Shown here: piece after piece, positions 53,293-62,626 of the stretch
Position numbering within the stretch: the first letter of the stretch is position 1
Layout of the letters: every line of letters begins with the position of its first letter
Source of the DNA: Pseudoalteromonas piscicida
GTDB lineage: Bacteria; Pseudomonadota; Gammaproteobacteria; Enterobacterales; Alteromonadaceae
Direction of reading: 5' to 3'
Assembly: GCF_002208135.1 (NCBI RefSeq)
Contig: NZ_CP021647.1
Location: 127,501 to 191,500, forward strand
Length of the DNA stretch: 64,000 bases
Program-made: the position numbers and the translations under genes
The notes under the pieces: model-generated
The model's input: only the letters and a program-made list of their open reading frames with translations
What the model was told of the DNA's origin: nothing
Databases searched by the model: none

Positions 53293-55473
53293 ATGGAAAT
53301 CAAAGTAAATTACCTCGACAATCTCAGAATTGATGCCAAATTTGACGACTTTTCTGTCATTGCGGATCAGCCAATTCGCTATAAAGGCGATGGCTCAGCA
53401 CCAAGTCCATTTGACTACTTTTTAGCTTCTTCAGCGCTTTGTGCTGCTTACTTTGTGAAGGTGTATTGTAATGCGCGTGATATTCCAACGGATGGAATCC
53501 GTGTGGCGCAAAACAACATCGTTGATCCTGAAAACCGTTATAACCAGATTTTTAAAATTCAGGTGGAGCTACCAGAAAGCATTTCTGAAAAAGACCGCCA
53601 AGGTATCTTGCGTTCAATTGACCGCTGTACCGTTAAAAAGGTGATCCAAACGGGACCTGAATTCCAAGTGGAAGCGGTTGAAAGCCTTGAAGATGACTCT
53701 CAGGCGATGCTGATGGTTGATACCAGCGAAAGCGACAGCACTTTTATCCTAGGTAAAGATCTTCCGCTTGAACAAACTATCGCAAATATGACTAAGATCC
53801 TTTCGGATTTAGGCATGAAGATTGAAGTCGCGTCATGGCGTAATATCGTGCCACACGTCTGGTCTTTGCATATTCGTGATGCCGCTTCACCAATGTGTTT
53901 CACCAATGGTAAAGGGGCAACGAAAGAAAGCGCGCTTTGCTCAGCACTTGGTGAGTTTATTGAACGTTTAAACTGCAACTTCTTTTATAATGATCAATTC
54001 TTTGGTGAAGAAATTGCAAATGCTGAATTTGTTCACTACCCGAACGAAAAGTGGTTTAAGCCTGAAGCTGATGATGCGCTTCCTACCGAAATTTTAGACG
54101 ACTACACTCGTGAAATTTACGACCCAGAAGGTGAACTACGTGGCTCTCACTTAATCGACACGAATTCAGGTAATGTAGCGCGCGGTATTTGTTCTATTCC
54201 GTATACTCGCCATTCAGATGGTGAAACGGTGTATTTTCCGTCAAACCTAATAGAAAACTTATTCCTAAGTAACGGTATGAGTGCTGGTAATAACTTGTTT
54301 GAAGCGAAAGTGCAGTGCTTATCTGAGATCTTTGAACGTGCGGTGAAAAAACAAATCATCGAACAAGAAATTGTGTTGCCTGATGTACCTGAGTCTGTAC
54401 TGGCTAAATATCCAGGTATTGTTGAAGGGATCAAAGGGCTTGAAGAACAGGGGTTCCCTGTTGTGGTGAAAGATGCCTCTCTAGGCGGTCAATTTCCTGT
54501 GATGTGTGTGACGTTGATGAACCCTAAAACGGGCGGTGTATTTGCGTCTTTTGGTGCGCACCCAAGTTTTGAAGTGGCACTTGAGCGTAGTTTGACTGAG
54601 CTGTTACAAGGTCGCAGTTTTGAAGGCTTAAATGATGTACCAAAACCTACGTTTAACAGCATGGCCGTATCTGAGCCGGAGAACTTTGTTGAACACTTTA
54701 TCGATTCAACGGGTGTGATCTCATGGCGTTTCTTTAGTGCGAAGCATGACTACGACTTTGTTGAGTGGGATTTCACAGGCACGAATGAAGAAGAGTGCGA
54801 TAAGTTATTTGGCATTCTAGAGGCGTTAGGTAAAGAAGCCTATATTGCCGAATTTACAGACTTAGGGATCGCTTGTCGTATTTTGGTACCGGGTTTTTCT
54901 GAAGTCTATCCAGCTGAAGATCTGATTTGGGACAACACCAATAAAGCACTGCAATATCGCGAAGATATTCTCAACATCCATTCTCTAGATGACGAAGCAT
55001 TAGCTAACTTGGTTGAGCGTTTAGAAGACAGCCAGCTTGATAATTATATCGATATTATCACCCTAATTGGCGTTGAGTTTGACGAAAATACGGTGTGGGG
55101 TCAGCTTACAATTCTTGAGCTTAAGATTTTAATCTATCTAGCGCTTGGCGATATCGAAGCGGCCATTGAACTAGTTGAAACCTTCTTGCAGTTTAATGAC
55201 AACACTGTAGAGCGTGGCTTATTCTACCAAGCAATGCACGCCACACTTGAAATTGCATTGGATGAAGAACTAGAAATTGAAGATTACATTCATAACTTTA
55301 CTCGTATGTTCTCAAAAGACGTGATGGATGCGGTTATTGGTTCAATTAATGGTGATGTGAAATTCTATGGCTTAACTCCGACAAACATGAAGTTGGAAGG
55401 CTTAGATAAGCACCTCCGTCTTATTGAAAGTTATAAGAAGCTACATAGTGCAAGAGGCAAATTCGCTTTGTAA
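53293..55473 (+). CDS. ycaO: OsmC-YcaO fusion protein
   Basis: A 726-residue protein. The N-terminal OsmC-like domain (about 1-140) includes GDGSAPSPFDYFLASSALCA. The YcaO domain (about 190-560) shows the ATP-binding pattern GKGATKESALCSALGEFIER and SNGMSAGNNLFEAKVQCLSE, then EIFER. A helical C-terminal region (about 570-726) follows. This is the E. coli-YcaO type, an accessory to RimO methylthiolation of ribosomal protein S12, rather than an azoline cyclodehydratase with an E1-like partner. Members of the order often carry the OsmC fusion. Confidence 0.9.
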   Translation: MEIKVNYLDNLRIDAKFDDFSVIADQPIRYKGDGSAPSPFDYFLASSALCAAYFVKVYCNARDIPTDGIRVAQNNIVDPENRYNQIFKIQVELPESISEKDRQGILRSIDRCTVKKVIQTGPEFQVEAVESLEDDSQAMLMVDTSESDSTFILGKDLPLEQTIANMTKILSDLGMKIEVASWRNIVPHVWSLHIRDAASPMCFTNGKGATKESALCSALGEFIERLNCNFFYNDQFFGEEIANAEFVHYPNEKWFKPEADDALPTEILDDYTREIYDPEGELRGSHLIDTNSGNVARGICSIPYTRHSDGETVYFPSNLIENLFLSNGMSAGNNLFEAKVQCLSEIFERAVKKQIIEQEIVLPDVPESVLAKYPGIVEGIKGLEEQGFPVVVKDASLGGQFPVMCVTLMNPKTGGVFASFGAHPSFEVALERSLTELLQGRSFEGLNDVPKPTFNSMAVSEPENFVEHFIDSTGVISWRFFSAKHDYDFVEWDFTGTNEEECDKLFGILEALGKEAYIAEFTDLGIACRILVPGFSEVYPAEDLIWDNTNKALQYREDILNIHSLDDEALANLVERLEDSQLDNYIDIITLIGVEFDENTVWGQLTILELKILIYLALGDIEAAIELVETFLQFNDNTVERGLFYQAMHATLEIALDEELEIEDYIHNFTRMFSKDVMDAVIGSINGDVKFYGLTPTNMKLEGLDKHLRLIESYKKLHSARGKFAL

Positions 55474-55484
55474 TAGAATATTGT

Positions 55485-55514
55485 AAATTAGGGCGCAAAG
55501 CGCGCTCTAATTTA
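55485..55514. terminator. Terminator between convergent genes
   Basis: AAATTAGGGCGC (55485-55496) faces GCGCGCTCTAATTT (55500-55513) and forms a long stem with a small interior mismatch. It serves ycaO and, on the other strand, overlaps the end of the 55507 gene. Confidence 0.78.
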
Positions 55515-56511
55515 CACATGATTGCAGGCCTAAGTAAGCTTTTGAATAAACCGCTTTATTCGGTTCTTTAACCAGCTTAAAATCTACCCAAGTCCAAGCT
55601 AATTCAAATTTTGACGATGACCATTGCTGTATCAGTGACGACTTCTGTTCAGTAATTAGTCCCGATGATGCAAGTTTCTTACATAGTTTATTCGATAATT
55701 CGGCCTTATTCCGTAGGAATGAAAACTTGTTGTTGAGCTCATCAAAATATACGGGGGAGCTGACCAATGCGAAATGGTCAAACAGCTGATCTCCGATAGC
55801 TAAGTCAAAAAATAAGTAGGGGCTATCATTTATATCACGCCAAAACAGTAGCATCTTCTCTACTTCCTTTACATCTCCAGGAAAATGCACTTTTTCCAAG
55901 TATTTTATAACTTCATCCTGATGCATAGAAATATATAGTTTTGTTGTGGCGGGTTTACGCTGCTGCATAAATGAGATGTGTATGATATGACCCGAAACCG
56001 GTAAGTGTTTGAATAATCGGCATAGCGTCAAACTCGCTTCTGAGTGATATTGTTGGCACAGACCCATAGAAAAAACATATGGTTTATAGTGGCTAAGCTG
56101 TGCATTTTTCTTTGCGAGTTGTTCCGGATACCCAGACTCTAGACAGTAATGCACACCGGGAGTTGCGACGGTTTCTGGCTTGTTTACCAGAACATTATCA
56201 AATTCAAGCCATAAAAATGGAGTAAATTCGTCAAGGGATTTCAATTTAGCGTAGGTGCTTCGTAAATTTTCTATTAAAGGAAGCCAACGATTATCGATAG
56301 TGTTTGTACGTTTTTTAGGGGATTGGTGATCGATAGCACAGAGTAAATCTAATCGACTTAATTCATGGGTAGCTAGATCTCTTATTTCTAAATAGTAGGA
56401 TGAAAACAGCTGAGGAAAAAGGCTTGCAATTTCTTGCAAGCCTTCAGTTGTTTTCTTACCTAACAATTCGTGGAGAGACTCATCTAACACTCTGTTAAGT
56501 ATAGTATTCAC
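55507..56511 (-). CDS. Hypothetical protein, last gene of the kinase operon
   Basis: A 334-residue soluble protein that I cannot assign. Visible features are an acidic-helical N-terminus, a strand FLWLEFDNVLV (about 115-125), TKLYISMHQDEV (about 190-201), LFFDLAIGDQLFDHFAL (about 229-245) and a C-terminal AWTWVDFKLVKEPNKAVYSK then AYLGL. The recurring strand motifs suggest a repeated alpha/beta or barrel fold. It starts four bases after the 190-residue gene, so both are surely in the operon headed by the large kinase. No signal peptide is present. Confidence 0.75.
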   Translation of the reverse strand: MNTILNRVLDESLHELLGKKTTEGLQEIASLFPQLFSSYYLEIRDLATHELSRLDLLCAIDHQSPKKRTNTIDNRWLPLIENLRSTYAKLKSLDEFTPFLWLEFDNVLVNKPETVATPGVHYCLESGYPEQLAKKNAQLSHYKPYVFSMGLCQQYHSEASLTLCRLFKHLPVSGHIIHISFMQQRKPATTKLYISMHQDEVIKYLEKVHFPGDVKEVEKMLLFWRDINDSPYLFFDLAIGDQLFDHFALVSSPVYFDELNNKFSFLRNKAELSNKLCKKLASSGLITEQKSSLIQQWSSSKFELAWTWVDFKLVKEPNKAVYSKAYLGLQSCVN

Positions 56512-56515
56512 CGTA

Positions 56516-57088
56516 TTACCAAATAATATTTGCGTTATCAGCTAAATTTTGCGAGATAATTTTAAGAGAGAATAATTCACGTACAAATTTCTCCTCATTA
56601 CCTTTTATATCTCCAAACTGAGAGACCAACGAAAGTAGTTCATCTTTTACGTCTGCAGAGAGCTCCGCTTTGGTATTGCCATACTCTACGCTGAAGTTTG
56701 ATATATAGTCACTTGGAGATTGAATAAATTCACTGTGAGACGTTTCTTCATATGCTATCGAACGTAAGAAATTAAGTAATGCTACGACTTCAACTCCCTC
56801 GCTGATAGAAGCTTTACTGCTTACTTTCTCGCCCTCGAAGTGAGAAAGGTAGTCACTGATAAAATCTTCATTGTTTAGTGCAGCAGAAAAGTTGCTTTTG
56901 ATAAGTTGATTTTCTTCAGGTTGTTTGCAAAGTTTACTATTACCACCAATCGTTAAGCATTCTTCGGTGATATCTTTGTTTTCTACATAACCATTCAATG
57001 ATTTTATTGGGTTGTCTTGACTATTTAATCTGAAGTCTAAATCAATATTTAATCTGTTTAGATAATCTATGAATGCATTGTTAGCCAT
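56516..57088 (-). CDS. Hypothetical protein, third gene of the kinase operon
   Basis: A 190-residue acidic soluble protein, unassigned. The N-terminal segment (NNAFIDYLNRLNIDLDFRLN) and a middle part rich in Asn, Ser and Glu precede a helical C-terminal half (GVEVVALLNFLRSIAYEETS; ADVKDELLSLVSQFGDIKGN), ending in DNANIIW. Three Cys are present (CLTIGGNSKLC near 44-54 holds two). One base separates it from the stop of the exported CxxCH gene. Given the company it keeps, it could be a substrate, partner or leader-bearing precursor; none of these is shown. Confidence 0.72.
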   Translation of the reverse strand: MANNAFIDYLNRLNIDLDFRLNSQDNPIKSLNGYVENKDITEECLTIGGNSKLCKQPEENQLIKSNFSAALNNEDFISDYLSHFEGEKVSSKASISEGVEVVALLNFLRSIAYEETSHSEFIQSPSDYISNFSVEYGNTKAELSADVKDELLSLVSQFGDIKGNEEKFVRELFSLKIISQNLADNANIIW

Positions 57089-57089
57089 T

Positions 57090-58418
57090 TTACTTTTCCT
57101 TAGGGTTTAATGTTATTTCTTTCATTGGGATACCAGGTATTCCACTGTTTATTAAAGTGAAATCTTTGAATCTTTCTGTCCATTTTATTTTATTTTCATT
57201 GTAATAATAATTTAGATTGTTATGGCAGCTTGCGCAATCAGACCCTTTATTTCTGATACTCTGAGAGACGGTCCACTGTGATTTGGGAATATCACATTTG
57301 CTATTAACCTGAGCTAAGAAAGGCTCAAACACCACACTTCTCACATTTTTGTCAAAGCGCTGGTATGACCCCGCGTTATCAATGTGTGGATATTGTGAGC
57401 CAATCAGTTGGTAATGTTGTAATACTGAGTTTTGTTTCTTTAGCTCAGAGCGATATTGATCATTATATGTTGCTGCTAGAGTGGGAATTGGTTCATCTCG
57501 AACAAGAGGTGTCGGTCTATTGGCTGTATATATATTGGAACAGCTATATTCGTCCTGAGCAATAAAGCTATATTGAATCGTTTTTGGGGTTTCACTTTCA
57601 AGCGTATCAACCTGCTCAAATGTCAACCAAGTCCAAGTCGGTTTATCACCTACTAATAGGTTTGAACTGGTGCCAACCCCGATATGCATGGCAATAAGTC
57701 CGAGTGTTTGTTTTTCCGCAAAACCATGCAACTTAATGTTTTCCATGGTGATGTATCTCAGTTTATCATCTTTGTTTGTGAGTATGCGCCAACCCAATTT
57801 TAACGCAATCTGAGGCAATTTAGCGGACGTGTTCCCTTGCCCACAACTGCCCCACCTAAATGCGAAACCCGCAAGGTCTTTAAGAGCAGGATTGTTATCA
57901 ATTTCGTTCAGGTTTTCTTTGGTATCCCATAGTGCTTCCATCCATTGATCATTTACACGCCTTTCAAAAAATACAGGGTTGTTATTTTTATCTCTCAGAC
58001 CCAGCATTTTGATTTCATCGCCATCTAGCTTTAACGACATATCTAAGTCTAAACAACCAGAGTCACATTGCCAGCTATCTGCCGTGGTAATATTTTTTCG
58101 AGTATCTTTGCTTTCAACAGAAACGGGCGTATTGAACTCCTTTAAATAGCCATTTGTGTAATTGACCTCAGCAAGTGTTGCGGTATTAATCCAGTCAGCC
58201 CAAGCGGGTAGTGAAAGCTTGCCGAATTGTTTTTGTTGGTTTATCGCGATAAAAGTTTGCCATGAGTATTCGTATAAATGTTCTGATGTAAACGTAAAAT
58301 TGGCAATGGCATTGTTCGTGGCCAAATCACATGAAACGTCCGCAGGAAGCAAAGTTGTTGATGCACTCGCAACCCCTGAACAGCCCAATGCTATCAGTAA
58401 GCATGTTCTAGTTATCAT
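57090..58418 (-). CDS. Exported CxxCH (cytochrome c-like) protein
   Basis: A 442-residue protein with a signal peptide (MITRTCLLIALGCSGVASAS). A single haem-binding-type motif, CASCH, lies about 45 residues from the C-terminus (KGSDCASCHNNLNYY). The N-terminal part has YEYSWQTFIAINQQKQFGKL, a pattern I recall from a poorly studied group of c-type cytochrome-like proteins. Other Cys occur in pairs (CDSGCLDLD). The ATG at 58418 is chosen for the signal peptide and lies 10 bp after the kinase stop; the 58490 frame overlaps the kinase gene. Confidence 0.8.
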   Translation of the reverse strand: MITRTCLLIALGCSGVASASTTLLPADVSCDLATNNAIANFTFTSEHLYEYSWQTFIAINQQKQFGKLSLPAWADWINTATLAEVNYTNGYLKEFNTPVSVESKDTRKNITTADSWQCDSGCLDLDMSLKLDGDEIKMLGLRDKNNNPVFFERRVNDQWMEALWDTKENLNEIDNNPALKDLAGFAFRWGSCGQGNTSAKLPQIALKLGWRILTNKDDKLRYITMENIKLHGFAEKQTLGLIAMHIGVGTSSNLLVGDKPTWTWLTFEQVDTLESETPKTIQYSFIAQDEYSCSNIYTANRPTPLVRDEPIPTLAATYNDQYRSELKKQNSVLQHYQLIGSQYPHIDNAGSYQRFDKNVRSVVFEPFLAQVNSKCDIPKSQWTVSQSIRNKGSDCASCHNNLNYYYNENKIKWTERFKDFTLINSGIPGIPMKEITLNPKEK

Positions 58419-58428
58419 TCCTAATTTC

Positions 58429-61400
58429 CTATTGTAAATACTTGTTGATATATCCAAGTGCCCCTTGCAATTCGGCGACTTCTTTAGCACTTTTTAATTG
58501 TTCTTTACGAGCGGATTCTGTAGTACACAGCATACTTTTAAGTCGATAAGCTTCTGGTAAGTAAAACGTATCAAGTTTTTCATGCGCAATATTGATAGCA
58601 ATATTTAACTGTTCTGAAGCCTCTTGAGTATCTTCTGCAAGCAGTAAGCATTCACCATACATTGTTCGTAGCCAAGCAACATGGCCGATAGAGTCCGTTA
58701 ACAGGTAAGCCTCTAAACCAGAACGAACGAGGGGAAGACCCTCAGATACATTGTGATCAAGGCACAATAGCCAGCCTTTTATTACATGGCCAATTGATAA
58801 CCAAAGGGCGAATCCATGCTTCTCAGAAAGTGAAATGACCTTTTCAGCGTAATACTCGGCCAGATCGAGTCTTCTGGATATTACTCCAATGTAGGCATGA
58901 CGGGCGTAAACGTGTACTTGATATGCGGGAATATCATCTAACTCAGTCAGTCTATCAGCTTCGATTCGCTGTTGATCAGAACGTTCGTAATCACCCATGA
59001 GCCAAGAAACACCGGCATGAATTGGCAGTGAGGATATTGCACAGTCAAATGGAAATGGGTAGTTTTTGAAGTATTCGTGGTGCTCATCATAGCTATAAAG
59101 TGCCAATGCCTGAGTAAAGGTTTTGTCTGCTAATAGCAGATCACCTTTAGCCCATTCGATCCCGCCTTTCAAATGTAGAGCTGCTATTTCCAATGCTGAA
59201 GAATTCTGCTGCTTAGCCATTTCAAGTAGTTGCTGTATCGTGTTCAACCCTTCGATATGCTCGGCTTTAACGACTTGAATTAATGCAATACTCCAAAAAG
59301 CTGAATACAGCTCTGGGGGGTTGTTGAGCTCGCTACAAAGTGCTCGGGAACGGTCAATATGAGGTGTGATACTGCTGCTTGCATATCCTAATGTGGTAGC
59401 CAAGTGCAGTGCTAGCGCATTTCTTATTAGAATTTCTGTGAGCTTGTTATCGTAACTGCCTGTACATTGCGTGAGAGTATTAAGTGCGCAGGTGTAATGT
59501 TGTATTGCAGAATTTATATCTGCTAACTGTGTACTTTTTTCTGCAGCGAGTTTCCAAAGCACGGTTGCGTCAGTATATTCAAGCGCTTTTTCATGATGAG
59601 TTGCTCTTAATGTGTAATCTTCACTTTTGTATGAGTTTAGTGTTTGAGCAACCACTGAATGTAACAAACGTATGCTGGTTTGATTAACACTTTCGTAAGC
59701 CGCATCCCTCACCAGCGCATGCTTAAAGATATAGCTATCGTTATCAACGCGGCGTTGGTGTACGATAAGGTCGTTTGCTATCAGCTCATTTAAGTCGTTT
59801 TGAATCTGGTTTTCGCTTAAGGATGACGCCGCAACGAGTAAATCATATTCAAACTCTCGGCCAATTGTGGCTGCTAGTTGGGCAGTTTCTTTGGCGTGAC
59901 TAAGACTATCTAGTTTTTGTTGTAATGACTCTCTTAAACTCGTAGGTACTTGGTCAAGTTTATCTGGTGCGAGAAAGTCAATCTCTCCGCCTTTATCTCC
60001 AACTAATGCCTTTTGCTTAAGCATGTTGACGAGTTCTTCAATAAATAGCGGGATCCCGTCGGTGCGACTGGTAAGTAATTTGAGAACTTGCTCTGACACT
60101 CGGCGGCCATCAAACAAGTTAATGATAAAATCTTCGGTGGCTTTTTCGGTTAGTTTTTTCAGGCAGACATCGACTAAGGTGAGGTCTTTTAATTGAGTTG
60201 GCACCGCTTGTCTTGAAGTGCTTAGTAAAACATCACCTGAAGCTAGCGTGCCGACAAAGTGATGTAAAAACTCTAAGGTGGTGCTATCTGCCCAGTGAAT
60301 GTCTTCGATAATGTAGAGCTTAAACTTGCTGAGTCCATGGCGGTTTGACAATAACAATGTACAAAGTCCTTTAAACAACACTTGCTTTTGCTCATCGGGA
60401 GAAAGTGTAGAAGGCGTAATTTCATCATCAAGTGAAATATTGAGCCAAACTAGCAACACAGGGATAGCCTGCGCTAAATCGAGCTTACTGTCCATGTTCG
60501 ATAATACATAACTAAAAACGGTATTGGCTGAATGAGCGTCAAGCTGCTCGGTGTTAAATAGGTACTTGACCAGCGTTAAAATTGGATACAAAGCATTATT
60601 TTGATGCTCAGGTAAACACTGGGCGACTAAATGCTGATATTGCGGTGCATTAGCACGAATCTCTTGCAGCAGCCGAGATTTACCTATGCCAGCTTCGCCA
60701 TGAATGTGGGCGATGCGGGTTGCGCCTTCGACTTCGTTATTAATGATTGATAGTGTCTGTTCAAGCTCTAGGTGACGACCAACAAGTTCGTGCTGGTTCT
60801 TTGTACCACGCATAAAGCCAAATGCTTCGATGCGACGCTCTCCCTGCAAGTTATAAACCGGCGTTAGTTCAAATAACGGGCCTATTTGTAATTGACCGTA
60901 AAGGTTAAACTCTGAAAAAGCATCAAGGAGTGAGCGTGACTCTGCGCTACATAAGATTTGGCGCTCGCCAGCTTCACGGGATAGTGCTGCTGCAATATTC
61001 GCGTGATGTCCTTCAGGTACGGCATTAGCATAGGTAATAAATATCCCAGTGTGAATGCCTATATGGGCATTAAGCGCGACTCTATGAGCTTCTTGCATTA
61101 GCGCGTTACGTTTGGCAAGCTCGCTTATCATTTCAAGCGCGGTACGGGCAGATAATCGCGCATCATTATCGCTGCTAACGGGGTAGCCAAAATAAAACAA
61201 GCTGGTATCGGCGAGATTACCCACATGATAAGCGCCGTAACGAGTCGCGATATCAATAAAGTGATTGCGTTGAGATTTATAAACGGTGTCGATGACATCG
61301 AAGTCTTTTTCGTTGTTGTCGAGTGCTTTGACACTTAACCTTACAGCAAGAACGGTGAGCTGTTTGCGTTCTGTAAGCGCGGTGTATTCTTGAATGGCGC

Positions 61401-62370
61401 GATGATTAGGATCGTCATCACGGATCATTACTGTGGTTTCGTCGTAACCATGTTGGGCTTTAACATCATTTAGCACACCAACAAGGTTCGATACGTTCAT
61501 CCGAGCTAGTTCAGAGAATGCCTCGGTTGCGGTGATCACGCGTTCCAACGCACTTTTATTAAGTACACGCCTAAGCAGTCCCGCAAGGGGGTGGCCAAGT
61601 AGGGCGCTTGGAATGGGAATATGTACATCGCTTAATTGTTTGTGATAAATCGATGCGACACTTGTGCCAGTTACCGCAGGAACGCCGGTTAAACATTCTA
61701 AAAATACCAAACCCCAGACATACAGATCAGATTTAGCTGAGGCTGGCTCACCACGTAATTGTTCTGGTGCGCTGTAAGAAGGCGTGCCCAATGTCTCTTG
61801 TGTAAGCGTGATTGTTTCAAAGTCATGTTGGCGGCTTTCTTGCGCAAGTGTACCAATACCAAAATCAAGTATTTTGGCATAAGTCTTTGCACCAGACTGG
61901 CTAAGCATAATATTGGTTGGTTTTATGTCTCTGTGAATGATGCCTTGTTGATGGGCATGAATAAGTGCGTCTAGCACCTGCAACATGATGTCGGTTGCAT
62001 ACACAGAATCAATCGCGCCATTTTGACTTAGATAGTCCCTTAATGTTTGTCCTTCCACATACTCGAATACCCCGAGCATTAAATTTTCATTTAATTGTCC
62101 TTTATCTAATAATCGTACGATATTTGGGTGATTTAATTGACTACAAAGTAAGGTTTCACGATTGAAACGTTCCGCATATCTATGTTTTTTCGTCGCTTCC
62201 AGTTGTGGTTCTAACGCCAAAAATTTTAGTGCAACGATTTGCCCTGTGTTTATTTGGCGCGCCTTAAAAACTTTACCGAATCCACCTTCTCCAATTTTTT
62301 CAAGTAGTTGGTATTTGTCAGACTGGAAAACGTCGACAATATGGCTATCCGAAAACTGTGTCAGAGACAT
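58429..62370 (-). CDS. Ser/Thr kinase - class III cyclase-like - STAND ATPase - TPR fusion
   Basis: A 1313-residue signalling protein. Kinase domain (about 18-285): glycine loop GEGGFGKV, Lys49, HRDIKPTN (146-153), DFG (169-171), APE (201-203), all intact. Cyclase-like domain (about 335-510): LTVLAVRLS has Arg344 where the metal-binding Asp is expected, while LADT keeps Asp388. ATPase (about 525-820): LVGRHLELE, Walker A GEAGIGKSR (558-566), Walker B YIIEDIHWAD. The rest is TPR-like helices. It resembles the 'TOMM system kinase/cyclase fusion' family by architecture and length. It has no membrane helix. It heads the operon and is divergent from the exported propeller gene. Confidence 0.92.
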   Translation of the reverse strand: MSLTQFSDSHIVDVFQSDKYQLLEKIGEGGFGKVFKARQINTGQIVALKFLALEPQLEATKKHRYAERFNRETLLCSQLNHPNIVRLLDKGQLNENLMLGVFEYVEGQTLRDYLSQNGAIDSVYATDIMLQVLDALIHAHQQGIIHRDIKPTNIMLSQSGAKTYAKILDFGIGTLAQESRQHDFETITLTQETLGTPSYSAPEQLRGEPASAKSDLYVWGLVFLECLTGVPAVTGTSVASIYHKQLSDVHIPIPSALLGHPLAGLLRRVLNKSALERVITATEAFSELARMNVSNLVGVLNDVKAQHGYDETTVMIRDDDPNHRAIQEYTALTERKQLTVLAVRLSVKALDNNEKDFDVIDTVYKSQRNHFIDIATRYGAYHVGNLADTSLFYFGYPVSSDNDARLSARTALEMISELAKRNALMQEAHRVALNAHIGIHTGIFITYANAVPEGHHANIAAALSREAGERQILCSAESRSLLDAFSEFNLYGQLQIGPLFELTPVYNLQGERRIEAFGFMRGTKNQHELVGRHLELEQTLSIINNEVEGATRIAHIHGEAGIGKSRLLQEIRANAPQYQHLVAQCLPEHQNNALYPILTLVKYLFNTEQLDAHSANTVFSYVLSNMDSKLDLAQAIPVLLVWLNISLDDEITPSTLSPDEQKQVLFKGLCTLLLSNRHGLSKFKLYIIEDIHWADSTTLEFLHHFVGTLASGDVLLSTSRQAVPTQLKDLTLVDVCLKKLTEKATEDFIINLFDGRRVSEQVLKLLTSRTDGIPLFIEELVNMLKQKALVGDKGGEIDFLAPDKLDQVPTSLRESLQQKLDSLSHAKETAQLAATIGREFEYDLLVAASSLSENQIQNDLNELIANDLIVHQRRVDNDSYIFKHALVRDAAYESVNQTSIRLLHSVVAQTLNSYKSEDYTLRATHHEKALEYTDATVLWKLAAEKSTQLADINSAIQHYTCALNTLTQCTGSYDNKLTEILIRNALALHLATTLGYASSSITPHIDRSRALCSELNNPPELYSAFWSIALIQVVKAEHIEGLNTIQQLLEMAKQQNSSALEIAALHLKGGIEWAKGDLLLADKTFTQALALYSYDEHHEYFKNYPFPFDCAISSLPIHAGVSWLMGDYERSDQQRIEADRLTELDDIPAYQVHVYARHAYIGVISRRLDLAEYYAEKVISLSEKHGFALWLSIGHVIKGWLLCLDHNVSEGLPLVRSGLEAYLLTDSIGHVAWLRTMYGECLLLAEDTQEASEQLNIAINIAHEKLDTFYLPEAYRLKSMLCTTESARKEQLKSAKEVAELQGALGYINKYLQ

Positions 62371-62626
62371 ATGATTACTAATTCTTATTTTTTGTTAATG
62401 GTATAGGGTAATTGGAATGTAAATACTTGTCTAGCATGAGAATTTTAATTATTTTTTAAAATTGGATAATTAACAGGTAGGGTTGACAGTGTGTTTTTGT
62501 AAGTGTTTGAAAATATTTTGTTTTTATTTGAGTGTGTTTTTTGGAATATTGCTTGTAATGGAGTGTAATTCCTTCTGCTCGAAAAAGTTGGCATACTTTA
62601 GTTATAAGAATAAAAAGGAAAAATGA
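62371..62626. promoter_or_regulatory. Divergent promoter region
   Basis: A 256-bp AT-rich region between the kinase operon and the exported propeller gene. It must contain promoters for both directions. No clear -35/-10 pairs or palindromes were singled out with confidence. A Shine-Dalgarno AAGGA (62615-62619) precedes the plus-strand ATG at 62627. Confidence 0.5.

Noticed and set aside
53293..62370. A complete thiazole/oxazole-modified peptide (TOMM) cluster
   Set aside because: No precursor peptide, E1-like/ocin-ThiF partner, dehydrogenase or dedicated cyclodehydratase is visible; the only YcaO is of the S12-modification type.
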